The notes under the pieces were generated by a model, which saw nothing but the letters and a program-made list of their open reading frames with translations, made no database searches and was not told where the DNA came from. From Pseudomonas marincola (GTDB lineage: Bacteria; Pseudomonadota; Gammaproteobacteria; Pseudomonadales; Pseudomonadaceae), in contig NZ_FPBC01000006.1 in NCBI RefSeq assembly GCF_900116605.1, forward strand, positions 267,566-331,565: a stretch of DNA of 64,000 nucleotides, in the 5' to 3' direction. Of this stretch, positions 8,510 to 17,402 are shown piece by piece (positions within the stretch are counted from its first letter, which is position 1; every line of letters begins with the position of its first letter). The translations under genes and the position numbers were made by a program.

Positions 8510-10273
8510 CTATTGCGAATTGAACTGCAATTCGGCAAGTCGCGCGTACAGCGCATTAGTCGCCAGCAATTGCTGGTGGCTGCCAATTGCCTGCAACTTG
8601 CCCTGATCAATCACCGCAATGCGATCGGCTCGGGTAACGGTCGCCAACCGGTGCGCGATAACCAATGTGGTGCGCCCCTGCATCAGCGTTGGCAGCGCTT
8701 GCTGAATCAGGTGTTCACTCTCGGCATCCAGCGCACTCGTGGCCTCGTCCAGCAGCAGTACCGGTGCATCCACCAACAAGGCACGGGCAATCGCCAGGCG
8801 CTGACGCTGACCGCCTGAAAGACCCAGACCGGAGTCGCCCAAATGGGTCTTGTAACCCTGCGGCAAACGCATGATGAACGCGTGCGCGTGCGCCGCCTTG
8901 GCCGCCGCCTCGACCGCCGCGTCGCTGGCTTCGGTATTGCCATATCGAATGTTGTCTTCGACCGTGCCAAAGAACAGCGCCGGGTTTTGCGACACCAGCG
9001 CAAAGCAGCTGCGTAACTGATCAGGGGCGAGCAGGTTGATTGGCTGCCCATCAATCAATATACGCCCGGTTTGCGGATCGAAAAAACGCAGCAGCAAATC
9101 AAACAAGGTCGACTTTCCGGCACCGGACGGCCCGACCAGCGCGACCGTTTCACCGGGCTCAACCTTCAGCGATATACCCTCGACGGCGAAGGTGTCGGGC
9201 CGTAACGGATAAGCAAAATGCACATCCTCAAGCTCAATACGCCCTTGAACCAGCGTGGGCAACTCAAGCTGACCGTTTGCAGGCGCGCGGATCTGATTCC
9301 TGGCCTGCAACAGTTCGCTGATGCGCTCGGCGGCACCGGCTGCACGCTGCAACTCACCGATCACCTCACTCAAGGTGCCGAACGAGGAGCCCACAATCAG
9401 GCTGTAGAACACAAAGGCGGCCAATTCCCCGCCCGAGATACGCCCGGCGATCACATCCATGCCACCCACCCAAAGCATGACGCCGACCGCCCCGAGCACC
9501 AGCACGATCACCACCGTAATCAGCCAGGCGCGCTGGGCAATGCGCTTGCGGGCGGTGGCAAATGCAGCCTCGACTGACAGGCCAAAGCGGTGTTTCTCCT
9601 CGTCCTGATGGTTGTAAGCCTGCACCGTTTTGATCTGCCCCAGCACCTCGCCGACATAGCTGCCGACATCCGCGACGCGGTCCTGACTCTGACGCGACAA
9701 GGCGCGAACCTTGCGGCCAAAAATAAGAATCGGCGCAATCACCAGTGGCAACGCCACCAACACAATCGCACTGAGTTTGGGGTTGGTGATGACCAGCAGC
9801 ACCACGCCGCCGATCATGATGATCAGGTTACGCAACGCCATCGACAACGATGAGCCAATCACCGACTGCAACAGCGTGGTGTCGGCAGTCAGGCGCGACT
9901 GGATTTCAGAGCTGCGGTTGCTTTCATAAAAGCCCGGATGCAGCTCGATCAGGTGATTGAACACGCGCTTGCGGATGTCCGCGACAAAGCGCTCGCCGAT
10001 CCATGAAACCAGATAAAAGCGCGTGTACGTGCCGACGGCGAGTGCCAGCACCAGCGCAAAGAACAGCGCAATCGAGTGCTTCAACGCCTCGGCAGACTGG
10101 GTGGCCAGGCCCTGATCGACCAGCAGTTTAATGCCCTGGCCCATCGACAACGTAATGCCGGCCGTGAACACCAGCGCCACCAACGCGCCGAGTACACGCC
10201 AGCGATAAGGCGCCACAAAAGCCCAGGCCATGCGTAATGCGTTGCGTTGACGGGCCGACAAGAGAGATCGCAT
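8510..10273 (-). CDS. MsbA-like ABC exporter, fused membrane and ATPase domains
   Basis: A 587-aa half-transporter. An N-terminal six-helix membrane domain spans about residues 15-310. The ATPase domain follows with Walker A GPSGAGKST, signature [19 protein letters not shown], Walker B LLLDEATSALD and an H-loop (VIAHRLAT). It works as a homodimer, exporting a lipid or hydrophobic compound. It resembles a second MsbA-related group found in many Pseudomonas rather than the essential MsbA, and no lpxK follows it. ATG at 10273 is used; an in-frame TTG 12 nt upstream is also possible, and neither has a strong Shine-Dalgarno. Confidence 0.87.
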   Translation of the reverse strand: MRSLLSARQRNALRMAWAFVAPYRWRVLGALVALVFTAGITLSMGQGIKLLVDQGLATQSAEALKHSIALFFALVLALAVGTYTRFYLVSWIGERFVADIRKRVFNHLIELHPGFYESNRSSEIQSRLTADTTLLQSVIGSSLSMALRNLIIMIGGVVLLVITNPKLSAIVLVALPLVIAPILIFGRKVRALSRQSQDRVADVGSYVGEVLGQIKTVQAYNHQDEEKHRFGLSVEAAFATARKRIAQRAWLITVVIVLVLGAVGVMLWVGGMDVIAGRISGGELAAFVFYSLIVGSSFGTLSEVIGELQRAAGAAERISELLQARNQIRAPANGQLELPTLVQGRIELEDVHFAYPLRPDTFAVEGISLKVEPGETVALVGPSGAGKSTLFDLLLRFFDPQTGRILIDGQPINLLAPDQLRSCFALVSQNPALFFGTVEDNIRYGNTEASDAAVEAAAKAAHAHAFIMRLPQGYKTHLGDSGLGLSGGQRQRLAIARALLVDAPVLLLDEATSALDAESEHLIQQALPTLMQGRTTLVIAHRLATVTRADRIAVIDQGKLQAIGSHQQLLATNALYARLAELQFNSQ

Positions 10274-10410
10274 GGTTGCTCGCAAAAGGACTTAGACCCA
10301 CTGAAGATGGGGCCTGACGCTTACTCAATCAACCCTTTCGCGCTCGATAGTCTGGGCGCGGCTGCATTCAAGCGCCGCGCCTTTGCACAACGCTAATCGC
10401 GCGAATCGGC

Positions 10411-11541
10411 TCAGCCGTGCTCGACCGGATAGAGCAACTCTTCGCGATAGCCGGCCCAGACTTTGACCACATCCGGGAATGCCTCATCCAGCGCGATGTC
10501 GCCGCTATCGACCAGCAAAGCACGGCCCTGCAACGTCGCAAGCTTACGTTTGGTGGCAACCACGCGCAGATTATCCAGGCCAATCGCGCGTACTACTCGC
10601 GGGCTCAGTTGCTGATTGCCGCGCCCGAGAATATGCCCTTGCCCGCCAATCGCGGTCACCAGCAAGCGCGCCGGGTGCTCGGCGATCAGCTCATACAACT
10701 GCATCTCGTTCACGTCTGCCGCCAGCACTGCGCCGTTCTCGATAACATCCACGCCAAGCAGCGTGGTGTTCAGGCCAAGATTACCCGCCAGCCCGTGCAA
10801 GGTAGAGCCGGGGCCGAATACATAACGCACATCCGTCTCCCAGGTATCTTCCAGCCAAGCGGCCAAATCACTCAGCACCAGTTCTTCAGACTCGACGCCA
10901 CCCTGCTTGACCTGCTGCACAAAGCCGCCCTCTTCCGGCACGGTCAGCTCGCCATACCAGCGTGCAGCCACTTTGCCGCCGCGCAACGCCGTCTCGTCGA
11001 TATCGCGCACCTCGCCTCTGGCCAGGCGCACCAAACCGCCCTCGACCAAACGCCGGGTCAGCTCGCCGGCGGCGCGTGGGCTGATCGCATACACGCCGGA
11101 CTGAATCTTCACCCCTGCCGGAATTCCCAGCACCGGCTGGCCCTCGCGAGCAGCGGCAGAAACGTCGCGGGCGGTGCCATCGCCTCCGGCGAACAAAATC
11201 AGCGCAACGTTGGCGTCCTGCAGCAACTCAACGGCTTTGCGGGTATCGTCAGCGGTTGTCAGCGCGTGCACAGCGTTAGCATCCAGCCCTGCAGGCAGGC
11301 GGTAAGAAAAACCCATTTCAGCGAGCAGGTCAGCGCCCATCGCCCCCGGATACGTCACGAACTGCAGCCGGTCGCGCAGCTCAAGCAAACATTCCAGTGC
11401 AACACGGGTGCGCAGCGCCGCTTTGGGCTCAATACCGAGCGCCAGCGCCTCGTCGGCCATGCCATCACTGCCCTTGAAGCCAGCAGGCCCGCCGAGCCCG
11501 GCCAACGGATTAATAATCAAGCCAATGTGAAATACCGCCAT
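10411..11541 (-). CDS. ATP-NAD/AcoX kinase-family protein
   Basis: A 376-aa protein of the diacylglycerol-kinase/NAD-kinase superfamily. The N-terminus IGLIINPLAGLGGPAGFKGSDG and the nucleotide-binding motif LILFAGGDGTARDVSAAA identify it as the ATP-NAD kinase/AcoX branch. A glycine-rich stretch (AIGGQGHILGRGNQQLSP) lies in the C-terminal half. True NAD kinase NadK is a different, shorter protein, so this may phosphorylate another substrate. GAGGA lies 5 nt before the ATG. It is upstream of, and codirectional with, the ABC exporter gene, with 137 nt between. Confidence 0.82.
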   Translation of the reverse strand: MAVFHIGLIINPLAGLGGPAGFKGSDGMADEALALGIEPKAALRTRVALECLLELRDRLQFVTYPGAMGADLLAEMGFSYRLPAGLDANAVHALTTADDTRKAVELLQDANVALILFAGGDGTARDVSAAAREGQPVLGIPAGVKIQSGVYAISPRAAGELTRRLVEGGLVRLARGEVRDIDETALRGGKVAARWYGELTVPEEGGFVQQVKQGGVESEELVLSDLAAWLEDTWETDVRYVFGPGSTLHGLAGNLGLNTTLLGVDVIENGAVLAADVNEMQLYELIAEHPARLLVTAIGGQGHILGRGNQQLSPRVVRAIGLDNLRVVATKRKLATLQGRALLVDSGDIALDEAFPDVVKVWAGYREELLYPVEHG

Positions 11542-11665
11542 AAATTCCTCGTTTGGCTACGCTTGAATGGTCTTTTCAAAACCGGTAATTTTTTGGCACA
11601 GTAACTACACCGCAATAGCGCACCAGCACTATTGCCAGCTACCCCCTCTAATCAGGAGACAACTG

Positions 11666-11842
11666 ATGAACACCAGCAAAGACGGCGCACAATCTTCGGA
11701 CACTGCCAGCGCTGACCAGCCGGTGGGTGGTGCGATAATCGATGACGAAGGCCACGAAGTACCGATCACCGAAGAAATGATCCAGCAGGCCTGCGAAAAA
11801 CTCGAAGTGAGCCGCACCGGCGCCACTGAAAAACACGACTGA
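11666..11842 (+). CDS. Small acidic conserved protein of unknown function (58 aa)
   Basis: The frame reads MNTSKDGAQSS..., then GGAIIDDEGHEVPITEEMIQQACEKLE and a short tail. AGGAG lies 8 nt before the ATG. The protein is acidic and hydrophilic, with no membrane segment or cysteine pair; the middle looks like a short helix. It resembles small PA-type hypothetical proteins seen across Pseudomonas, but no function can be assigned. It is divergent from the NAD-kinase-like gene (125 nt apart) and convergent with pdxB. Confidence 0.7.
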   Translation: MNTSKDGAQSSDTASADQPVGGAIIDDEGHEVPITEEMIQQACEKLEVSRTGATEKHD

Positions 11843-11941
11843 CACGCAAGCAGGCTCATTGTGCCTGAGCCTGCTTAGCATGCTGCAACCCGATCAGCAG
11901 TCTGTCAGGCCCATACTGCGCCGACATTTGGTAACGGTGCA

Positions 11942-13084
11942 TCAGCGTAATTGCGCGCCCAGCGCGCGGACTTGCCGGATCAGTGCCGGCGCCTCGCCTT
12001 GCACGCGAACGCTTAAACCGTCTATTTCACGGCGCACCGGATAGTGCTTGCGCAGCGCATCGAAGGCAGCCCGCCGCTGGCTTTCGTCGCCGCGAACACA
12101 GCGCCGGAAATCGGCATCGTCGCGGCGCGGGTCATACACTGCCCGGCAAATAGTTGCCAACGCCCAAGGCAGCTGCGCCTCGGCATTGAGGGTCAGTTCG
12201 GGCAACCATGATGGCGGCATCAGATCATCCAGCTGCACGGTCTCGGCCACTGCCAAATGCGCACACAAGGCCTGATAGATTTGCGCCGTGCCGCGCAATT
12301 TACCATCCAGGCTGTAGCCGGCAATATGCGGCGTGGCGATCTGGCACAAGTCGACCAGCGCTTGATCAGTCAGAGGCTCGCCTTCCCAAACGTCCAGCAC
12401 TGCTTGCAAGTCGGGGCGCTGGCGCAAGGCGGCAAGTAACGCCTGATTATCGACAACCGGGCCACGACTGGCATTGATCAACCAAGAGCCCGGCCGCAAT
12501 TGCGCCAAGCGTGCTGCATCGAGCAAGTGCCGAGTCGGGTATTCACCGACGGCGGTGATTGGCGTGTGCAGACTGATCACATCGCACTCGGCAAGAATCT
12601 GCTCGAGGCTGACAAAATCGCCGCCCTCTGCCGCTGCACGCGGCGGGTCACACACGAGAACCTGCCAGCCAAGATTGCGCAGCACCTCGACCAGACGGCC
12701 ACCGACCTGGCCAGCACCGACCACGCCATACACTTTGCTCGCAAGGTCGGCGCCCTGCTGCTCCGCCAGCACCAGCAAACTGCCCAGCACATAATCGACC
12801 ACGCCCCGGGCATTGCAGCCAGGCGCACTGGACCAGCCAATGCCAGCTTCGGCGAAATAGTCGAGATCAAGGTGATCGGTGCCAATGGTTGCAGTGCCGA
12901 CAAACCTGACCTTGCTACCCGTGAGCAATGCCTTGTTTACGCGCGTCACTGAACGCACCAGCAAGACATCGGCATCGGCCACGTCAGCGGGTTTTATACC
13001 GCGCCCCGGCAACCGGGTAATCTGGCCGAAGCCTGAAAAAAACTCGTCAACCAGTGGAATATTCTCGTCTGCGACAATACGCAT
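11942..13084 (-). CDS. pdxB: Erythronate-4-phosphate dehydrogenase
   Basis: A 380-aa D-2-hydroxyacid dehydrogenase that oxidises 4-phosphoerythronate in the DXP-dependent pyridoxal phosphate pathway. The NAD-binding motif is [16 protein letters not shown]. The catalytic Arg is in NASRGPVVD, the Glu in WEGEPLTD and the His in [12 protein letters not shown]. The C-terminal PdxB dimerisation extension, about 100 residues beyond the dehydrogenase core, separates it from SerA-type paralogues. GGGAG lies 7 nt before the ATG. It is divergent from the MATE transporter, with 176 nt between. Confidence 0.96.
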   Translation of the reverse strand: MRIVADENIPLVDEFFSGFGQITRLPGRGIKPADVADADVLLVRSVTRVNKALLTGSKVRFVGTATIGTDHLDLDYFAEAGIGWSSAPGCNARGVVDYVLGSLLVLAEQQGADLASKVYGVVGAGQVGGRLVEVLRNLGWQVLVCDPPRAAAEGGDFVSLEQILAECDVISLHTPITAVGEYPTRHLLDAARLAQLRPGSWLINASRGPVVDNQALLAALRQRPDLQAVLDVWEGEPLTDQALVDLCQIATPHIAGYSLDGKLRGTAQIYQALCAHLAVAETVQLDDLMPPSWLPELTLNAEAQLPWALATICRAVYDPRRDDADFRRCVRGDESQRRAAFDALRKHYPVRREIDGLSVRVQGEAPALIRQVRALGAQLR

Positions 13085-13260
13085 GATCCAACTCCCGATA
13101 AGCAGAGCGGCAGTTTACCAGTTGCAGCCAATGCTGCGAGCGCACGGGGCTGCCAATAGCCGCGCGGTTATTTCGCCAACACCTTTAAAAAGCCTGCTCC
13201 ACACGCTTCCTGACCATGCGGTCAAAGCGTATACTTCGCGGTTTTTCCAGAGCAAATGCC

Positions 13261-14655
13261 ATGTCCGCAACACCCGCCAGCCAATCACGTTTTCAGCGCG
13301 CTCGCACCGAGCTGCGCGGACTGATGGTGCTTGCTACGCCGATCATCATCGCGCAGCTTGCCAATACCGCGATGGGCTTCGTCGATACGGTCATGGCTGG
13401 TCGCGTTGGGCCGCGTGATCTGGCAGCGGTGGCGCTCGGCAACTCGATCTGGATTCCGGTTTTTTTGCTCATGACCGGCATTCTGCTGGCCACCACGCCC
13501 AAGGTCGCCCAGCGTTTTGGCGCGGGCGAACACGCCTCCATTGGCGCGCTGGTGCGTCAGGCGTTGTGGCTGGCATTGGTGGTGGGCGGTTGCGCCGCCA
13601 TGTTGCTGTGGAACGCCGAAATCATCCTGCACAAGATGAATGTCGAGCCCGATCTGATCGGTCCGGCCATGGGTTATTTGCGCGCTGTCGCCTGTGGTTT
13701 CCCGGCCGTTGCCTTGTACCACGTACTGCGCTGTTTCAGTGACGGCCTGGGGCTTACCCGGCCGAGCATGATCCTTGGCCTGTGCGGCTTGGTGTTGAAT
13801 ATCCCGCTCAACTACATCTTCATTTACGGCAAGTTCGGCCTTCCCGCGATGGGCGGCGTTGGTTGCGGCTGGGCAACCGGCCTGGTCATGGGCTTTATGC
13901 TGCTGGGCATGCTGACGTGGGTGAAAATCGCCAAGGCTTATCGCGACAGCCAATTATTCAGCCAATTCGACTGGCCGCAGTGGGCCGTGATTAAACGTCT
14001 GGTTTCGATTGGCCTGCCAATCGGCATTGCAGTATTTGCCGAGTCGAGCATTTTCGCGGTGATTGCCCTGCTGATCGGCGGGTTGGGCTCCAAGGTGGTT
14101 GCCGGCCACCAGATCGCCCTGAACTTCAGCTCGATTGTGTTCATGATCCCCTATTCGCTCGGCATGGCTGCCACCGTACGCGTCGGCCAGGCGCTGGGGC
14201 GCGGTCATCCCCGCGATGCGCGCTTTGCTGCGGGTGTAAGCATGGCCACCGCACTGGCATACGCGTGCCTTTCATGCACACTGATTTTGCTGTTTCGTGA
14301 GCCTATCGTCGGCATCTACACCGATAACGCCGAGGTTATTGCCTTGGCAGCGTCGCTGATCGTCTACGCCGCATTGTTCCAACTGTCAGACGCGGTGCAG
14401 GTCACTGCGGCCGGCGCGCTACGCGGCTACCAGGACACCCGAGTGACCATGCTGCTCACTTTGTTCGCATACTGGGGCATCGGCCTGCCGATTGGCTACG
14501 CGCTGGGCCTGACTGACTGGCTGGGCGAGCCCAGCGGCCCACGTGGCCTCTGGCAAGGCCTTGTAGTTGGCCTTACCTGCGCGGCGATCATGCTCGGTTA
14601 TCGGGTTTCGACCAGCGCCCGCAAGCGGATCAAGTCGTCTACTATTGGCGAATGA
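13261..14655 (+). CDS. MATE-family multidrug exporter (NorM/PmpM type)
   Basis: A 464-aa inner-membrane protein with about twelve membrane segments in two MatE halves. It opens ELRGLMVLATPIIIAQLANTAMGFVDTVMAGRVG, the N-terminal signature of NorM-type proteins. Such exporters swap cationic drugs for H+ or Na+; P. aeruginosa PmpM is a close relative in type. The ATG at 13261 lies at the normal N-terminus, and an upstream in-frame ATG at 13216 would add 15 residues. The Shine-Dalgarno is weak. Its TGA overlaps the ATG of the next gene (ATGA at 14652-14655), so the two are translationally coupled. Confidence 0.92.
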   Translation: MSATPASQSRFQRARTELRGLMVLATPIIIAQLANTAMGFVDTVMAGRVGPRDLAAVALGNSIWIPVFLLMTGILLATTPKVAQRFGAGEHASIGALVRQALWLALVVGGCAAMLLWNAEIILHKMNVEPDLIGPAMGYLRAVACGFPAVALYHVLRCFSDGLGLTRPSMILGLCGLVLNIPLNYIFIYGKFGLPAMGGVGCGWATGLVMGFMLLGMLTWVKIAKAYRDSQLFSQFDWPQWAVIKRLVSIGLPIGIAVFAESSIFAVIALLIGGLGSKVVAGHQIALNFSSIVFMIPYSLGMAATVRVGQALGRGHPRDARFAAGVSMATALAYACLSCTLILLFREPIVGIYTDNAEVIALAASLIVYAALFQLSDAVQVTAAGALRGYQDTRVTMLLTLFAYWGIGLPIGYALGLTDWLGEPSGPRGLWQGLVVGLTCAAIMLGYRVSTSARKRIKSSTIGE

Positions 14656-15719
14656 TCGCCCGCAGCCTTGTCCTTCTTCTGCTGTTTACCCTCAGCGCCT
14701 GCCAGCCGGGTGATGATGGCCTGGCATTGCAGGCCGACTACCTCAAGCGCCTGAATGGCGCGCTGGACGGTGCTGGTGTCGAGCCCTTCGACAACAAGCG
14801 GCTGGCGCAATACCGCCTGCCTGCGCGACGCCTGCGCGTTAGTGAAATCAGCGATATCCGCATCAGCCTGCTCGACCTGTTGATTGATGTGCGCCGCTGC
14901 CCGGATTTGCAGCTGCTCATCAGTGAACGCAACAGCATTCTCGGTAAACAGATGCAGCCCAGCAGCCGCCTCGGTTATGAAGGCGATCTGCTGCGGGCGA
15001 TAGACGCGTGCCGGGTGTACCTGCAAACCCAACCCGATCAGTCACTCAACCAGACGCTGGCAACCCTGCAAGCGCAAAAGCGCGATCAACTGTTGCAGGT
15101 GTTCTGGAATGCACTCAATGCCAGCCCAGAGTTCGAGCACAGCCTGCGCTTTAGCCAGCAGGCGTTGCCGGTAAGTGCCACACGTGAGAATCCGGCGGTG
15201 CAGGCATTGGCGCAACTGGCTCAAGTTGGCAGCCAGTTACCGCAGCAACTGCCACCGGCCACGGCCCAACTCGATCCGCTGTTTTTCACCTTGCAGGCCG
15301 ACCAGCAAGCGCCGCAATTGATCACCAGCCTGCTCAGCCTGACCGACACGCTTGAACAGGCCAGCGCGCTGCTTGAGCAACGCTTGCGCAAACGGCCGCT
15401 GTGCCCGATTGGCAAGCCGACGCAGCGTACGCGGGTTATGCAGAATATTTTCGTTAAGTACTACGCAGGCAGCCTGCAACCGTATCTGGCTACGGTTAGC
15501 CAGCAAGGCACACAATGGAGTGAAACGCTGCTGCAACTGGCGTCTGTCGAGCAGACTCCGCCTGCGCTGCACACTTACCTGCAACAACTGGCCGGAACTG
15601 AGGACTCGCTTTGGCAGGGGTTTCAGGCGGCCAACAAACGCCATGTAAAGGCTTGGCAGGCGCTGTTGAAGTCGTGCGCAATGGCACCCGGCCAATCCGG
15701 CTGGACGGATCAGCCCTGA
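14652..15719 (+). CDS. DUF3080-family lipoprotein
   Basis: A 355-aa predicted lipoprotein. The signal peptide ends in lipobox LSAC with the modified Cys at residue 17. The mature part is helical, leucine- and glutamine-rich, with a conserved tract around DVRRCPDLQLLISERNSILGK, which marks DUF3080 proteins of gammaproteobacteria. Function unknown; envelope location is inferred from the lipobox. The start overlaps the MATE stop. The gene converges with the tusA-like gene, with only 9 nt between the stops and no hairpin seen. Confidence 0.85.
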   Translation: MIARSLVLLLLFTLSACQPGDDGLALQADYLKRLNGALDGAGVEPFDNKRLAQYRLPARRLRVSEISDIRISLLDLLIDVRRCPDLQLLISERNSILGKQMQPSSRLGYEGDLLRAIDACRVYLQTQPDQSLNQTLATLQAQKRDQLLQVFWNALNASPEFEHSLRFSQQALPVSATRENPAVQALAQLAQVGSQLPQQLPPATAQLDPLFFTLQADQQAPQLITSLLSLTDTLEQASALLEQRLRKRPLCPIGKPTQRTRVMQNIFVKYYAGSLQPYLATVSQQGTQWSETLLQLASVEQTPPALHTYLQQLAGTEDSLWQGFQAANKRHVKAWQALLKSCAMAPGQSGWTDQP

Positions 15720-15728
15720 GCGTTGGCT

Positions 15729-15980
15729 TCAGTCAGCCTTTTTGCGAATCCAGTACAGGTAAGAACCCGCCTCTTCAGCCTGATCAAGCAGCTCATGGCC
15801 AAGGAAGTTACAAAATTTGGGAATGTCGCGACGTGTCGAAGGATCAGTGGCGATCACCTTGAGCAAGCCGCCAGCTGGCAGATCGCGCACCTTGTTGTGC
15901 AACATCATCACCGGCTCGGGGCAATTGAGGCCACTGGCATCGAGCGTGGCATCGAGTGATGAGTCAGGGAAGTCAGGCAT
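15729..15980 (-). CDS. tusA: TusA-family sulfurtransferase
   Basis: An 83-aa protein with the [22 protein letters not shown] motif. The Cys in CPEP carries the persulfide in TusA, which passes sulfur from IscS toward 2-thiouridine in tRNA and toward molybdenum cofactor. The C-terminal [12 protein letters not shown] contains a second Cys typical of TusA itself. ATG at 15980 is chosen because GGAGTT lies just upstream; longer frames begin without support. rlmM lies upstream on the same strand with 129 nt between, so this is probably a shared transcript. Confidence 0.92.
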   Translation of the reverse strand: MPDFPDSSLDATLDASGLNCPEPVMMLHNKVRDLPAGGLLKVIATDPSTRRDIPKFCNFLGHELLDQAEEAGSYLYWIRKKAD

Positions 15981-16109
15981 AAACAACTCCAGGCAATCGG
16001 TCGCGCGGCAGATTCGCGCGCAGTCGAGTAAGGCGGTATTGATCGCTGCGCGCCTGCTCAACCGCAGGCTGAAGCTGCACGGTTGATGCATTGGCGCGTA
16101 ACGCTTGGC

Positions 16110-17183
16110 TCATTGTACTTTAGGTTTAGCGGTACCCAGACGGCGCAAGTGACAGGTAACTTCTTCGCGGTCGTGGTAAAGCTGTTTGCAGGCAATCGAA
16201 GCTTTAACCCCACGCGCCGCCAGCCCTTCCTCAATGCGCTCAAGCAGCCGTTTCACTTCGATGTAACGCTGCTTCATCGGCAACTTGAGATTAACCACCG
16301 CCTCTCGGCACAGGCCTTCACCGATCCAGGTTTCCAGCAATGCGGCGTTGCGTGCCGGCTTTTCGACGATGTCGCAGACCATCCAGTCGACCATCTGCTT
16401 GGGCTTCCAAGTGAAACCATCGACCATCAAGTGCTGAACCAAACCGGTGTCCATCAGGCTCTCTGCCATCGGGCCGTTATCAATCGCGGTGACCAGCATG
16501 CCGCGCTTGACCAGCTGATAGGTCCAACCGCCAGGTGCTGCGCCGAGGTCAACGCCGGTCATCTCATCAGACAGTCGCTCATCCCACTGCTCACGTGGAA
16601 TAAAGGTGTGCCACGCCTCTTCCAGTTTTAGGGTGGAACGGCTCGGGGCCTCACGCGGAAATTTAAGGCGCGGAATACCCATCGGCCACAACGCCGAGTT
16701 ATTCGCCTCAGCCAGCCCGGCAAACACTTCGCGGCCGCTCTTGAAGGTCAGCAGCAGGCGCGGCTTTTTCGGATCATCAACCAGGCGTCCGGATTTAATC
16801 AGGGCTTTGCGCAGCGGTGCTTCAAATTTTTTGCAGAAGTTCGAAAGCTCTTTGCCGTCATTGGTATCCAGCACTTCCAGCCACAGGCTGCCGCAGAGCG
16901 GAAAGTCGGCCAGATGCGCTTGCAACACGCTGATGCGATCCGTCTCGGGCAGCTCGACGAACACGCCACGCGCCCATTGGCGGGGAAATATCAGCTGTTT
17001 GAAGCGCACACCCTGCATCAACCGCTGCGCACCATCTTCTTCGGTGCAGATGAACTCGGCGCAAGCTGTGCCCGGTTTGGCTTTGGCGTAGCCGGAAACT
17101 TCCAACAAGGCGGCGTGATCGGCGATCTCGGCGCAGACCTCATTCTCGAAACCGGGGCGGCAGTGCATTAACAACGTATTCAT
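16110..17183 (-). CDS. rlmM: 23S rRNA 2'-O-methyltransferase RlmM (C2498)
   Basis: A 357-aa enzyme with an N-terminal THUMP-like region (LLMHCRPGFENEVCAEI) and a C-terminal Rossmann methyltransferase domain. The SAM motif is GVDLGAAPGGWTYQL, and the catalytic K-D-K-E set is consistent with LVDWMVCDIVEKP and NLKLPMKQRY. It methylates C2498 of 23S rRNA before assembly. GGAGAG lies 7 nt before the ATG. It is divergent from acnA, with a 219-nt region between that must hold both promoters. Confidence 0.94.
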   Translation of the reverse strand: MNTLLMHCRPGFENEVCAEIADHAALLEVSGYAKAKPGTACAEFICTEEDGAQRLMQGVRFKQLIFPRQWARGVFVELPETDRISVLQAHLADFPLCGSLWLEVLDTNDGKELSNFCKKFEAPLRKALIKSGRLVDDPKKPRLLLTFKSGREVFAGLAEANNSALWPMGIPRLKFPREAPSRSTLKLEEAWHTFIPREQWDERLSDEMTGVDLGAAPGGWTYQLVKRGMLVTAIDNGPMAESLMDTGLVQHLMVDGFTWKPKQMVDWMVCDIVEKPARNAALLETWIGEGLCREAVVNLKLPMKQRYIEVKRLLERIEEGLAARGVKASIACKQLYHDREEVTCHLRRLGTAKPKVQ

Positions 17184-17402
17184 TCAAACTCTCCTCAAGG
17201 CGCGCATGATAGCGGAACTCGACCGCCGTGTCGGGAACCCTGAGGCCTAAAGCCGGTCAGCTGAATGGTAGGTTGTCTTTTACCCCAGCTACCCTAAAGT
17301 TTTATTGGAGTCATCGCCCAGCTTCAAACAGCCTGATGAGCGGCCCCCAGAATGGCTGCCATGCCCCCATTTTTAAAAGTTTGGGCACACAAGGAGTCAT
17401 GC

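Noticed and set aside
10355..10381. GC-rich hairpin (GGCGCGGC/GCCGCGCC) after the ATP-NAD-kinase-like gene as a terminator.
   Set aside because: No T run follows on the minus strand, so intrinsic termination is not supported, though it might slow polymerase.
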